A stretch of DNA of 64,000 bases from Burkholderiales bacterium (GTDB lineage Bacteria > Pseudomonadota > Gammaproteobacteria > Burkholderiales > Casimicrobiaceae), in the NCBI GenBank assembly GCA_020851235.1, contig JADZDD010000006.1, forward strand, positions 62,001 through 126,000, written 5' to 3'. The number at the start of each line of letters is the position of its first letter. Position 1 is the stretch's first letter. A model generated the notes under the pieces. The model was not told the origin of the DNA. It saw nothing but the letters and a program-made list of their open reading frames with translations, and did no database searches. Below are positions 1-8,847 of this stretch, piece after piece. Made by a program: the position numbers and the translations under genes.

Positions 1-470
1 CGTTCGATCACTATTTCATGACCGCTGATCCGGCCGAGATCGACAAGCTCGACAATGGGTACTTCCAAGGCTGGGCGCGCACCAACTACCGGTTCAAGGC
101 GTACGCGATCGGGTCGAGCGGAGGATCGGTCATGAACCCGACCTGCCGCTACTACGGGCTGCCCTCCGCGGGCCTCGATTCTCACTTCTACTCGGCCGAT
201 CCGGCCGAGTGCTATCGCGTGAACCGCGACTTCGGCACGCAATGGCAGATCGAAAGCGACAACGTGTTCCAGATCGACCTGCCCGATCGCACGACCGGCG
301 CGTGTCCTGCAGGCACGAGCGCCGTGTATCGCGTGTTCAATAATCGGCAGGACGCCAACCACCGCTACATGACCAACACCGCCGTGCGTGCGCAGATGGA
401 GGCGGCGGGGTGGATCCGCGAAGGCTACGGGCCCAACGCGACGATCATGTGCGCGGTCGCCACACCCTGA
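1..470 (+). CDS. Secreted DUF5648-type protein, 3' part only
   Basis: This is the C-terminal end of a gene that begins before the window; the reading frame is open from base 3 to the TGA at 468-470. The visible ~155 residues hold the aromatic, Cys-containing repeats of the DUF5648 type: HYF near the start, a central SHFYSADPAEC and a distal ANHRYMT. Such repeats occur at the C-termini of secreted or surface proteins of unknown function. The segment aligns along its whole length with the C-terminal half of the minus-strand protein at 9839-10861, so the two are paralogues. The signal peptide and N-terminal architecture cannot be seen. The family call rests on motif recognition and the paralogue match. 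Confidence 0.75.
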   Translation, partial: FDHYFMTADPAEIDKLDNGYFQGWARTNYRFKAYAIGSSGGSVMNPTCRYYGLPSAGLDSHFYSADPAECYRVNRDFGTQWQIESDNVFQIDLPDRTTGACPAGTSAVYRVFNNRQDANHRYMTNTAVRAQMEAAGWIREGYGPNATIMCAVATP

Positions 471-668
471 CGACAAGGTGGACACAGGCTCCGAGGAGGG
501 GCGCGACCGACTCGTCACGTTTCAGGACGTTTAAGGTCGCTCAAGGACAGGCGGCTCCGGTTTTGACATCGTGCAGCCACGGGCCGCATGCGGCTCGACG
601 CGCCTCCCGGCCGATGGCCACGCGGCCACGGCTGGGGAGCACCGGTGACTGACGCCAAGGAGCTCGCC

Positions 669-917
669 ATGATCCACGCCCCACCCATGTCGAAGTCGGA
701 GGCCATCGGTCACATGACGGTGGCGGTGCTCGCGACCGTGATCGGCGTCGGCATCGTGACCGGCGTCACCGTCCTCTTCCAAAGCCGCGGCGAGCCGTTG
801 GGCCAGCTCGTCGCGGCGGAGCGCGCATGCGGCGCGCACGAGTACGTGTCCGACCTCCAGAAGTGCATGAGCGCATGGCTCGCCGCCCAGCAGGAAACGC
901 AGGTCGCGCACCGCTGA
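669..917 (+). CDS. Small single-pass membrane protein
   Basis: An 82-residue protein of unknown function. The ATG at 669 is preferred over the in-frame ATG at 588 because AAGGAG lies 6 bases upstream of it (657-662). Residues ~15-37 form one hydrophobic transmembrane segment (VAVLATVIGVGIVTGVTVLF), followed by a soluble tail with two cysteines (RACGAHEY and LQKCMSAW). The gene is convergent with the large regulator that ends at 947. I do not recognise the family. It could be a membrane peptide with an exported Cys-pair tail, but that is only inference. Confidence 0.55.
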   Translation: MIHAPPMSKSEAIGHMTVAVLATVIGVGIVTGVTVLFQSRGEPLGQLVAAERACGAHEYVSDLQKCMSAWLAAQQETQVAHR

Positions 918-946
918 TCCTGCAGGAGGCGGTTCGCAGGGAACAC

Positions 947-3427
947 TCACCCGGCGTCCGGGTCACCGCACGACCGGTGCGCGGCGGCCTCGGGCGCCGT
1001 CCCTGATGCGGCTGCGCTTGCCGCGTCGAGCGCGGACCCTGCGGCGTCGATGACGTCGCGAAGCGGGCGGGAGCGGTCGGCGCCCCACGCGAGGTCGAAT
1101 GCCTCGGGTTTTCCCAACGCGGCGCGCGCTGCTGCGATGCGCCGGGCATGGTGGTCGCGCAGCGGATCGGCGAGTGCGTAGGTGAACTCTTCGCGCAACC
1201 GCTGACTGGCGCCCCAGATGCGTGCCGCCGCTGCCGGTTCGCCACGTCCGGCCACGACATCGGCGAGCCCATCGAGCGCCTCGGCGATGCCGCGACGATC
1301 GTCGAGGTCGCGGGCGATGCCGAGCGCTTCGCGGTAGCGACGCCCGGCTTCGTCGAGATCGTCTTCCAGCAGCGCACCAAAGCCCAGGCCACTGACCGCG
1401 TACGACGCGCCGACACGATCGGTGATGCTTGCGAAGGCGACGAGCGCCTGCTGATGGAGGTTGCGCGCACGTGCGACGTCGTGCGCAGGAATCAGTGCGA
1501 GGTACCCCAGCCCGTTCAGTGCCATCGCCGTCCCCCACGTATCCCCGACGGCGCGGCACATGCGAAGTGTTTCGTCGAACATTGCTTGTGCAACGCGGGC
1601 GTCCGGCGTGCCCTGCGACCACGCCCAGTACGCGACGGCGAGTTGGGATCGTGCCGTCTCGTGACGCTCGGCGAGGGACGCTGCGCTGGCGAGCGCCGCC
1701 TCGTGGTGACTCTGCGCTGCGGCAGGCTCGCCTTGGCCGAGCGCGAGCGAGGCCATCGCGCAAAGCGCCTTTCGGCGAATCGCCGGTGGCGCGTCGGTCG
1801 CAAGGTCGAGCAGCAGCGCGAGCCAGCGGCGACCTTCGCGCAGGAGCCCGCGTAGCCACCAGTACGTGCCGAGTGCGCCGGCAAGCCGCAGCCCGTCGCC
1901 TGCGCGACCGCGGGTGGAGGCGGCCCAGGCGAGCGCTGCGAGCAGGTTCTCGCGTTCGCAGTCCAGGTGATCGAGCCACGGACCCTGGTCCGCGGTCAGC
2001 AGGTGCATGTCGGTGGCTTCCACCAGGGCGAGAAAGTAGTCGAGGTGCGCCTGCTGCGCCGCGTCGGCGTCACCACAGGCACGCAGGCGAGCGAGCGCGT
2101 AGGCGCGAAGCGTGTCGAGGAGGCCGTAGCGCATCTCCCCGGCGCGTTCCTCGACCACGACGAGGCTCTTGTTGACGAGATGCTCGAGCAGATCCGGGAT
2201 CGTGTCGTCGCTCGTGGCGGTCGCGCGGCATACGACGCGCGCTGCATCGAGGCTCCAGCCGCCGGCGAAGACCGCGAGCCGGCGAAAGAGATCCTGTTCA
2301 TCGGGAGACAGGAGCTCGTGGCTCCAGTCGATGAGGGCACCCAGGGTCTGCTGCCGCGTCACCTCCGCGCGCGGACCTTGGCCGAGCAGCCGGAAGCGAT
2401 CGTCCAGACCCCGCGAAACCTCCTGCGCAGAGAGCACGCCGATGCGCCTTGCGGCGAGCTCGATGGCCAGAGGGATGCCGTCGAGCCGGCGGCAGATGGC
2501 GGCGATGGCTTCGATATTCGCGTCGCTCACGGCAAAGGACGCACGCGCCGCCGTAGCACGCTCCACGAACAGGGCGACCGACGCGGACTGCCGGATCGAC
2601 GTCGCGCTCGCTTCGGCATCGGTGCGCGGGATCGGAAGCGGTGGCACGATGTACGTTTGCTCCCCCTGGACGCGCAAGCTCTCGCGGCTCGTGGCCAGGA
2701 TGCGAAGGCCGTCGCAGCGGACGAGAACATCGTGACAAAGCTGCGCGCATGACTCGATCACATGCTCGCAATTGTCGAGGACGAGCAGGAGCTTGCGATG
2801 CTCGAGGTACGCGAGAAGCGTGCTGCGCAGGTCCTGACCCGAGCTCGGCACGTCGAGTGCGCGCGCCACGAGCGGCGGCACTTGCTGTGCCCGAGTCAAG
2901 GTTGCGAGGTCGACGAACCACAGGCCGTCCGGAAACGCGTCGATCGTGTGCGCAGCCACGGCGAGCGCGAGGCGCGTCTTGCCGATGCCGCCGACGCCGG
3001 TCAGGGTGACGAGGCGCGCCCGCCGCATGACGCCGTCCACCGCCGCGATATCCTGCTCGCGCCCGATGAGCGATGTGACCTGTTCGGGGAGGTTGTGTCG
3101 CCTGTGACCGTTGGCGGTGACGGGTGGCGACGCGGTCCCGGCGGCCAATGCGAAGCGGTAGCCGCGCCCGGGTATGGTCACGATCGCGCGCGCTCCGAGT
3201 TGCTTGCGCAGCGCGGCGACCTGAACCTGGAGATTGTTCTCCTCGACCATCAGGCCGCCCCAAGCGCGATCGAGGATCTCCGCCTTGGTGACCAGTTGGC
3301 CGCGCGCCTCGATCAACACTTCGAGGACGTCGAACGCCCGTGGCCCGAGCAATGCCACACGTCCGTCGATGCGGACCTGGCGGGCGATGAGGTCGATCTC
3401 GCAACGACCGAAATTCAGGGTCGCCAT
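947..3427 (-). CDS. Winged-helix transcriptional regulator with NTPase and TPR-like domains
   Basis: A predicted 826-residue cytoplasmic regulator of the COG3903 type. Residues 1-95 form an OmpR/ToxR-type winged helix ending in the typical VTIPGRGYRFA. Residues ~115-400 form a STAND/AAA-like NTPase with a Walker A at ~144-151 (GVGGIGKT) and a Walker B-like LLLVLDNCEHV at ~213-223. The remainder is Ala/Leu-rich helical repeat sequence, probably TPR-like, which in this family senses a ligand or partner. I start at the ATG at 3427 (MATLNFGRCEID), because the 13 residues of the longer frame do not resemble the family. It lies on the same strand as, and downstream of, the MFS exporter at 3654-5054, so it may control that gene. 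The effector is unknown. Confidence 0.85.
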   Translation of the reverse strand: MATLNFGRCEIDLIARQVRIDGRVALLGPRAFDVLEVLIEARGQLVTKAEILDRAWGGLMVEENNLQVQVAALRKQLGARAIVTIPGRGYRFALAAGTASPPVTANGHRRHNLPEQVTSLIGREQDIAAVDGVMRRARLVTLTGVGGIGKTRLALAVAAHTIDAFPDGLWFVDLATLTRAQQVPPLVARALDVPSSGQDLRSTLLAYLEHRKLLLVLDNCEHVIESCAQLCHDVLVRCDGLRILATSRESLRVQGEQTYIVPPLPIPRTDAEASATSIRQSASVALFVERATAARASFAVSDANIEAIAAICRRLDGIPLAIELAARRIGVLSAQEVSRGLDDRFRLLGQGPRAEVTRQQTLGALIDWSHELLSPDEQDLFRRLAVFAGGWSLDAARVVCRATATSDDTIPDLLEHLVNKSLVVVEERAGEMRYGLLDTLRAYALARLRACGDADAAQQAHLDYFLALVEATDMHLLTADQGPWLDHLDCERENLLAALAWAASTRGRAGDGLRLAGALGTYWWLRGLLREGRRWLALLLDLATDAPPAIRRKALCAMASLALGQGEPAAAQSHHEAALASAASLAERHETARSQLAVAYWAWSQGTPDARVAQAMFDETLRMCRAVGDTWGTAMALNGLGYLALIPAHDVARARNLHQQALVAFASITDRVGASYAVSGLGFGALLEDDLDEAGRRYREALGIARDLDDRRGIAEALDGLADVVAGRGEPAAAARIWGASQRLREEFTYALADPLRDHHARRIAAARAALGKPEAFDLAWGADRSRPLRDVIDAAGSALDAASAAASGTAPEAAAHRSCGDPDAG

Positions 3428-3625
3428 CGCGGCTGCACCTCTCCACTCGGTGTGCACTGCCGGCATCGACGATCCCGGTCAGTCTCCTTCGGTACGGGAT
3501 CCGATGCGTGCTGCACCCGGTGGGGAACCTGCGACGTGCCGACAACGCCATGGTGGCGCAGGCGACGGCATCGGTGCAGTGCTGCAAGGCGCTTACGTTC
3601 GCATACGTGACATGCCCGGCGCCAT

Positions 3626-3639
3626 CACCCTTTTGGGTG
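3626..3639 (-). terminator. Hairpin downstream of MFS gene
   Basis: A perfect CACCC-TTTT-GGGTG stem-loop lies 15 bases past the stop codon of the minus-strand MFS gene. No clear U-tract follows, so it may be a weak terminator or an mRNA 3'-end stabiliser. Confidence 0.3.
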
Positions 3640-3653
3640 GCCGCATTCTGCGC

Positions 3654-5054
3654 TCACCAGGCGCCGCGATGCTCGGGCACGCGCGCGATGAGCGGCGATG
3701 CCAGCCCAAGCAGCAGGACCAACGCCGCGTAGATCCACGCCTGCGCGGTCCCCGGATCCGCTGCATCGGCGAGGATCGCGGTGGCCACGGCGATGGTTGC
3801 GATCGAGCCGATCTGCATCGACATCGAGCGCAGTGCCGCGAGCGTCGAGGCATGTTCCGGCGCGAGTTGCAAGCCGGCGTTGCGCGTCGCCGGATTGAGC
3901 ATGCCACTGCCCGCGCCGACGAGAAACGCGGCCCCGGCCAGCCACGTGTACGGCTCGATGTTGGCCAGCGGCCCGACGGCAAGCAGCACCACGCCGATGG
4001 CGATGACGAGCGTTCCCACGTACAGCGGGGCGCGGTAGCCGGTGCGCCGGATCAGGACGGCGGCCAGTGCCGACAGGCTGACGGCAGCGATTCCCTGCGC
4101 GACGAGCAGGGTGCCGGAGCGCAGTGCGTCGATGCCGTAGCGATTCGTCGCGTACAAGGGGATGAGGGCCACCACGCCGAACGGAATGCCCGAGAAGATC
4201 GCATTCACGAGATTGACCGCCCCGAAGCCGCGGCCGTAGACCAGGCGCGGTGCGATGAACGGATGCGTCGCCCGGGCGATGTGACGCAGGAAGAGGCCGA
4301 AGGCGGCGAATGCGACGACGAGAAGAACAAGGAACGGCAGCGACGCCACCTTCGCTTCGGCTTCTCCCAGATACGTGATGGCGAGCATTCCGGCGAGCAG
4401 CCCGCTGCCGAGGAGCGCCATGCCGGTCGCGTCGGATCCGGCACGCGCGGGTTCGACGCGGGCACGGTCGGGCGGGATCGCGCGCAGCGCCAGGGCGACG
4501 ACGATGATCCCGATCGGGACGTTGACGAGGAAGATGCCGCGCCACGACCAGTACGTGACGAACAGGCCGCCGAAGATCGGTCCGATCATGGCGCCCACCG
4601 GAAAGATGCTGCCGAACAGGCTCACCGCACGGTCGCGCTCCTTGCCGAAGTGATCGACGATGAGGCCGGTCGCCGAGGGGGTGAAGCCTGCACCGCCCGC
4701 GGCCTGGACGACCCGCAGCGCGATGAGCGCATCGATGTCGTCGACGAGCCCGCACAGGAGCGAGGCCGTCGTGAACGCCACGACCGAGCCCACGAACACC
4801 CGCCGCCGCCCGTATTGCTCGCTGAGTCGGCCGGCAAGGGGGAGCATCACGACGAAGCCGAAGGAATACGCGGTGATCGTCCACCCCGCCCAGTTGATCG
4901 TGGTATCGAGGTCGTGTTGCAGCGAGTGCAGCGCGGTGGCGACGATCGTCGAGTCGATCGACATCATCATGAGCGCCAGGCCGATGATGGCGAAAACGAG
5001 TCCGCGGCGAACGGGCGGCGGCGAAGGGTGCGGGTCCTGCGGGGGGTTCGGCAT
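3654..5054 (-). CDS. MFS drug exporter, DHA2/EmrB-QacA type
   Basis: A predicted 466-residue inner-membrane proton antiporter with about 14 hydrophobic segments, as expected for the DHA2 group. Visible motifs are MSIDSTIVATAL in TM1 (motif D1 region), GRLSEQYGRRR after TM2 (motif A) and RVVQAAGGAG in TM4 (motif B). The ATG at 5054 (MPNPPQDP) places a short cytoplasmic Pro-rich tail before TM1. The longer frame to 5123 adds an unlikely basic leader and would enter the intergenic region shared with the divergent decarboxylase. The substrate is not predictable. Its downstream neighbour on the same strand is the winged-helix regulator, a common pairing for efflux pumps. Confidence 0.88.
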   Translation of the reverse strand: MPNPPQDPHPSPPPVRRGLVFAIIGLALMMMSIDSTIVATALHSLQHDLDTTINWAGWTITAYSFGFVVMLPLAGRLSEQYGRRRVFVGSVVAFTTASLLCGLVDDIDALIALRVVQAAGGAGFTPSATGLIVDHFGKERDRAVSLFGSIFPVGAMIGPIFGGLFVTYWSWRGIFLVNVPIGIIVVALALRAIPPDRARVEPARAGSDATGMALLGSGLLAGMLAITYLGEAEAKVASLPFLVLLVVAFAAFGLFLRHIARATHPFIAPRLVYGRGFGAVNLVNAIFSGIPFGVVALIPLYATNRYGIDALRSGTLLVAQGIAAVSLSALAAVLIRRTGYRAPLYVGTLVIAIGVVLLAVGPLANIEPYTWLAGAAFLVGAGSGMLNPATRNAGLQLAPEHASTLAALRSMSMQIGSIATIAVATAILADAADPGTAQAWIYAALVLLLGLASPLIARVPEHRGAW

Positions 5055-5122
5055 GCGGAGGTGATGCGCTGGCTTCGTGCTTCCGGTCGTCGAGGGTGCC
5101 GGCCGGTCGCGCGCTTGCGGCA

Positions 5123-5141
5123 TGATGCGGGTCTTGCATCA
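5123..5141. promoter_or_regulatory. Inverted repeat between divergent genes, candidate operator
   Basis: TGATGC-N7-GCATCA is a perfect 6-bp inverted repeat in the 103-bp gap between the MFS gene (minus) and the decarboxylase (plus). It ends 17 bases before the decarboxylase ATG. Its position suits a transcription-factor site for one or both genes; the cognate regulator is unknown. Confidence 0.35.
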
Positions 5142-5157
5142 CGTCGCGGGGTCGTCC

Positions 5158-6810
5158 ATGAACATCACCGAATCACTGCTCCACGCGCTCAAGGCGCACG
5201 GAGCGCACCGGATCTTCGGCATCCCGGGCGACTTCGCGTTGCCGTATTTTCGCATCATCGAGGAGTCGGCGATCCTCCCGCTGCACACGCTCTCGCACGA
5301 GCCGGCGGTCGGGTTCGCGGCGGATGCCGCCGCCCGGGTGCAGGGTGGACTCGGCGTCGCTGCGGTGACGTGGGGTGCGGGCGCACTCAACATGGTCAAT
5401 GCGGTCGCCGCGGCGTATGCGGAGAAGTCCCCCGTCGTCGTCGTCTCCGGAGGACCGGGCAAGGGCGAGGCGCGATCCGGGCTCCTGCTGCACCATCAGG
5501 CGAAATCGCTCGATTCGCAGTACCTCATCTATGCCGAGATCACCTGCGATCGTCTCCGCCTCGACGACGCGGCCACCGCGCCGGCGGCGATCGCGCGCGT
5601 GCTCGCGGCTGCGCTGCGGCATTCGCAGCCGGTGTACATCGAACTGCCGCGCGACATGGTGCGCGTGCCGTGCGCCGCGGTGGTGCCGGAAGCGCCGATG
5701 GCCGTCGACGAGGACGCGCTCGCGGCCTGCGTCGACGAACTCCTCGTGCGTCTGGCGAATGCCAAGGCCCCGATCCTGATGGCAGGCATCGAAGTGCGGC
5801 GTTTCGGTCTGGAGGCCAAGGTGGCCGAACTCTCGCGGCGCCTCGGGCTGCCGGTGGTGACGAGCTTCATGGGACGTGGCCTGCTCGCCGATGCCGAGGC
5901 CCCGCTCATCGGCACCTACATGGGTGTCGCGGGCGAGCCGGAACTGTCGCGCCGCGTCGAGACCTCCGACGGTCTCCTGCTCCTGGGCGAGATCGTGTGC
6001 GATACCAACTTCGCGGTCTCCGAACGCAAGATCGACCTGCGGCGCACGATCCGTGCGCTCGACGGGCAGGTGACGATGGGCTATCACGTCTACCCGGACA
6101 TCCCGCTCGGGGCGCTGGTCGACCGCCTGCTCGCACAGGTGCCGGCGACGAGCCGTCGCTTCGACGTAGTGCGCGCGACCTTTCCGCGCGGGCTCGTCGC
6201 CGACGACGCACCGATCGCGCCGAACGACATCGCCACCGCGATCAACGATCTCATGGCACTGCACGGCAAGATGCCCATCGCCTGTGACATCGGCGATTGC
6301 CTGTTCACGGCGATGGACATCGAACACACCGCACTCGTCGCCCCCGGCTACTATGCGACGATGGGCTTCGGCGTGCCCGCGGGATTGGGCGTCCAGGCCG
6401 CAACGGGGCAGCGACCGCTCGTGCTCGTCGGTGACGGCGCGTTCCAGATGACCGGCTGGGAGCTCGGCAACTGCGCGCGCTACGGCTGGGATCCGATTGT
6501 CGTCGTCTTCAACAACGCGAGCTGGGAGATGCTGCGAACCTTCCAGCCGGAATCGCGCTTCAACGACCTCGGCGAATGGCGCTTCGCCGATGCCGCAGCC
6601 GCGTTGGGCGGCGACGGCGTGCGCGTGCGCACGCGCCGCGAGCTCGCGGCGGCGCTGACCGCGGCGCACGCACGCCGCGGCCGCTTCCAGTTGATCGAGG
6701 CGATGATTCCACCCGGCGTGCTGTCGCAGACGCTGTCGCGCTTCGTTGCCGGCGTGAAACGGCTGTCGATGCCGAGCGTCGCGACGGTGGCCGAAGGCGG
6801 CGGGTCGTGA
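5158..6810 (+). CDS. ThDP-dependent 2-oxo acid decarboxylase (indolepyruvate/phenylpyruvate decarboxylase-like)
   Basis: A predicted 550-residue cytosolic enzyme that decarboxylates a 2-oxo acid with thiamine diphosphate. The N-terminal Pyr domain has FGIPGDF and the cofactor-activating Glu at ~48 (SHEPA). The central domain contains a Rossmann-like core. The C-terminal PP domain has the GDGAFQ...NN ThDP/Mg motif starting at residue 425, with the Asn pair near 453. The ATG at 5158 fits the family's start; an upstream in-frame ATG at 5077 would add 27 non-conserved residues. Overall resemblance is to PPDC/IpdC, but substrates vary widely. It heads a same-strand run with an OCD-like protein, a Bug receptor and a UroD-like protein, so its substrate may belong to an unassigned catabolic pathway. 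Confidence 0.82.
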   Translation: MNITESLLHALKAHGAHRIFGIPGDFALPYFRIIEESAILPLHTLSHEPAVGFAADAAARVQGGLGVAAVTWGAGALNMVNAVAAAYAEKSPVVVVSGGPGKGEARSGLLLHHQAKSLDSQYLIYAEITCDRLRLDDAATAPAAIARVLAAALRHSQPVYIELPRDMVRVPCAAVVPEAPMAVDEDALAACVDELLVRLANAKAPILMAGIEVRRFGLEAKVAELSRRLGLPVVTSFMGRGLLADAEAPLIGTYMGVAGEPELSRRVETSDGLLLLGEIVCDTNFAVSERKIDLRRTIRALDGQVTMGYHVYPDIPLGALVDRLLAQVPATSRRFDVVRATFPRGLVADDAPIAPNDIATAINDLMALHGKMPIACDIGDCLFTAMDIEHTALVAPGYYATMGFGVPAGLGVQAATGQRPLVLVGDGAFQMTGWELGNCARYGWDPIVVVFNNASWEMLRTFQPESRFNDLGEWRFADAAAALGGDGVRVRTRRELAAALTAAHARRGRFQLIEAMIPPGVLSQTLSRFVAGVKRLSMPSVATVAEGGGS

Positions 6811-6894
6811 GCGTCGCGCACGCGACACGGGCGTGTTGGCGCGCGGGGTGCGGCGAGCCCTGCCGTCCACTTTCAAGGTGAGGAGGGAGGAGTC

Positions 6895-7854
6895 ATGCAG
6901 CATTTCACCGACGACGACGTGCGCGCGCTGGCGCTCACGCCGAGGGCGTGGCGCGAGGCGATCGCGGCGACGTACGCCCGCTTCGCCGCGGGCGAGGTGC
7001 GGGTCGCGCCGAAGTCGCACCTGCGTCCGTCGCCCGGCGAATTGCTGCTTGCGCTCACGGCGGTCGATCTTGCCCGCGGGTACAGCGTCTGCAAGTGGGT
7101 GAACGTCGTCCCCGCGGCGCGCACGGCCGGGGGCCCGACGGTGAACTCGGTGCTGATGCTCAACGACTGGCACACCGGCCGGCCGGTGGCACTCATCGAC
7201 GCCGACGAACTCACCGGCGCACGCACTGCGGCAATGAGCGCGGTCGCCGCAGCGCACTACGCGCGTGCGGGCAGCACGCGCATCGGCTTCGTCGGGTGCG
7301 GGGTGCAGGCGCGCAGCCATTGCGCGGCGTTGCGCGACGTGTTCCCGGCGCTGCGCGAGGCGACGGTGGTCGGCCGACGGATCGAGGCGGCACGCGCCTT
7401 CGCCGATGAGCTGCGGGCCTCGGGGATGGCGGCGCGCGCGAGCACCGAGCCTCGGGAGGCCGTCGCGCAGCAGGACATCGTCGTCACCACGGTACCCAAC
7501 GGGTTGGCGCAACCGTTTCTCGATCCATCGTGGCTTGCCGACGGTGCCTTCGTCGCCGCGGTCGACCTGGGGCGAAGCTGGCAACGCAGCGGATGGGATG
7601 CCACGACGCGGCGGGTCACCGACGAGCGCGAACAGGCGAGCGAAGCCGGTCGCGAGGGACAGCTCATCAGCGCGGGTCCGTTCGCCGCCGACCTCGCCGA
7701 CATCGCGGCCGGTCGCGCTGCGCGCCCGCCGGATGACAAGGCGTGCACGCTGTTCGCCTTCTCCGGGCATGCCGCGGCCGACCTCGCCGCCGCGATCCTC
7801 ATCTACGAGAAGGCGCATGTGCTAGAGTCAAGCGGGTTCCACGAAGAGGAGTAG
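6895..7854 (+). CDS. Ornithine cyclodeaminase/mu-crystallin family protein
   Basis: A predicted 319-residue NAD(P)-dependent enzyme. The N-terminal half carries the family's substrate-side features (APKSHLRPS and the conserved CKWVN Lys-Trp). The Rossmann motif GFVGCGVQARSH starts at residue ~131. A strong Shine-Dalgarno tract (GGAGGGAGGAG) precedes the ATG. Members interconvert or reduce imino and amino acids: ornithine cyclodeaminase, ketimine reductase or alanine dehydrogenase. The exact reaction cannot be read from the sequence. The stop is 3 bases before the next ATG, and that gene's GAGGAG lies inside this coding sequence, which implies co-transcription with the Bug receptor. Confidence 0.85.
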   Translation: MQHFTDDDVRALALTPRAWREAIAATYARFAAGEVRVAPKSHLRPSPGELLLALTAVDLARGYSVCKWVNVVPAARTAGGPTVNSVLMLNDWHTGRPVALIDADELTGARTAAMSAVAAAHYARAGSTRIGFVGCGVQARSHCAALRDVFPALREATVVGRRIEAARAFADELRASGMAARASTEPREAVAQQDIVVTTVPNGLAQPFLDPSWLADGAFVAAVDLGRSWQRSGWDATTRRVTDEREQASEAGREGQLISAGPFAADLADIAAGRAARPPDDKACTLFAFSGHAAADLAAAILIYEKAHVLESSGFHEEE

Positions 7855-7857
7855 GCG

Positions 7858-8847
7858 ATGTCATTGATTCGTCGTTTGAGCGCGCTGGGCGCGCTTGGGC
7901 TGTTCGGTTTGGCTGCGGTGACTCCGGTGTCGGTCGCGGCGCAAGCGTTTCCGACCAAACCGATTCGTCTCGTCGTTCCGTACACGGCGGGGGGCTCATC
8001 CGATTTCGTCGCGCGCCAGATCGCGCAGCGCATGGGTGAGGCGCTCGGGCAGCCGATCACCGTCGAAAACAAGCCCGGCGTCGCCGGCATCCCCGGCACC
8101 GAAGTGGTGGCCAAGAGCGCGCCGGATGGCTATACGCTCGCGCTCATCGGCATGACCACGCACGCGGCGAATCCGTGGCTGTACAAGAAACTGCCCTACG
8201 ATCCGATCAAGGACTTCACGCCGATCTCGGCCGCGATCACCTCGCCGCTGGTGCTCGTCGTCAACCCCGAGGTGCCGGCGAAGAACGTGCAGGAGTTGAT
8301 CGCCTACGCGAAGGCGAATCCTGGCAAGGTCCATTACGGGTCGGCCGGCGTGGGCAACACGCTGCATCTGGCGGGTGAGTACTTCCGCTCGCGCACCGGC
8401 ATCGACGTCGTCCACGTGCCGTACAAGGGCGCGTCGGCCGCGCTCAACGATCTCCTGGGCGGACGCATCCAGATGATGATCGACCTCGTGCAAACGCCGC
8501 TCGCGCACATCCAGGCCGGCAAGCTGCGCGCGCTCGGCACGACCGGAACCGAGCGCCTCGCGATCCTGCCCGACGTGCCCACGATCGCCGAGCAGGGGTT
8601 GCCCGGCTTCCAGTTCGCGACGTCGATCGGCGTCGCGGCACCCGCCGGAACGCCGAAGGCGGTCGTCGATCAGTTGCATGCGGCGATGATCAAGGCGCTC
8701 GCCAATCCGGAGTTGCAGGCCGCGTTCGCCAAGCAGGGGATGCAGGTCACGCCGTCGGCGTCGCCCGAAGCCTACGCGAAGCACATCGCCGCGGAGCGCG
8801 AGAAGATCGGCGAACTCGTCAAGCGCGCCGGGATCGAGCCGGAATGA
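7858..8847 (+). CDS. Bug/TctC family periplasmic solute-binding protein
   Basis: A predicted 329-residue secreted receptor. Residues 1-29 form a signal peptide (Arg-Arg followed by a hydrophobic stretch, ending VAAQA). The mature protein opens with the Bug hallmark FPTKPIRLVVPYTAGGSSD and includes VPYKGASAALNDLLGG. Bug proteins bind carboxylates or small aromatic and amino-acid derivatives for tripartite tricarboxylate transporters; most are orphans, and no TctA or TctB is in this window. It shares a 4-bp ATGA overlap with the UroD-like gene and closely follows the OCD-like gene, so it may deliver or sense that pathway's substrate. Confidence 0.92.
   Translation: MSLIRRLSALGALGLFGLAAVTPVSVAAQAFPTKPIRLVVPYTAGGSSDFVARQIAQRMGEALGQPITVENKPGVAGIPGTEVVAKSAPDGYTLALIGMTTHAANPWLYKKLPYDPIKDFTPISAAITSPLVLVVNPEVPAKNVQELIAYAKANPGKVHYGSAGVGNTLHLAGEYFRSRTGIDVVHVPYKGASAALNDLLGGRIQMMIDLVQTPLAHIQAGKLRALGTTGTERLAILPDVPTIAEQGLPGFQFATSIGVAAPAGTPKAVVDQLHAAMIKALANPELQAAFAKQGMQVTPSASPEAYAKHIAAEREKIGELVKRAGIEPE

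Noticed and set aside
3234..6287. 1017-codon open frame spanning the MFS gene and decarboxylase
   Set aside because: It crosses two well-supported genes in other registers and has an Arg/Gly/Asp-rich composition with no recognisable family.
5173..7818. 881-codon minus-strand frame opposite the decarboxylase and OCD-like genes
   Set aside because: It is a composition shadow; both plus-strand genes show intact motifs and ribosome sites.
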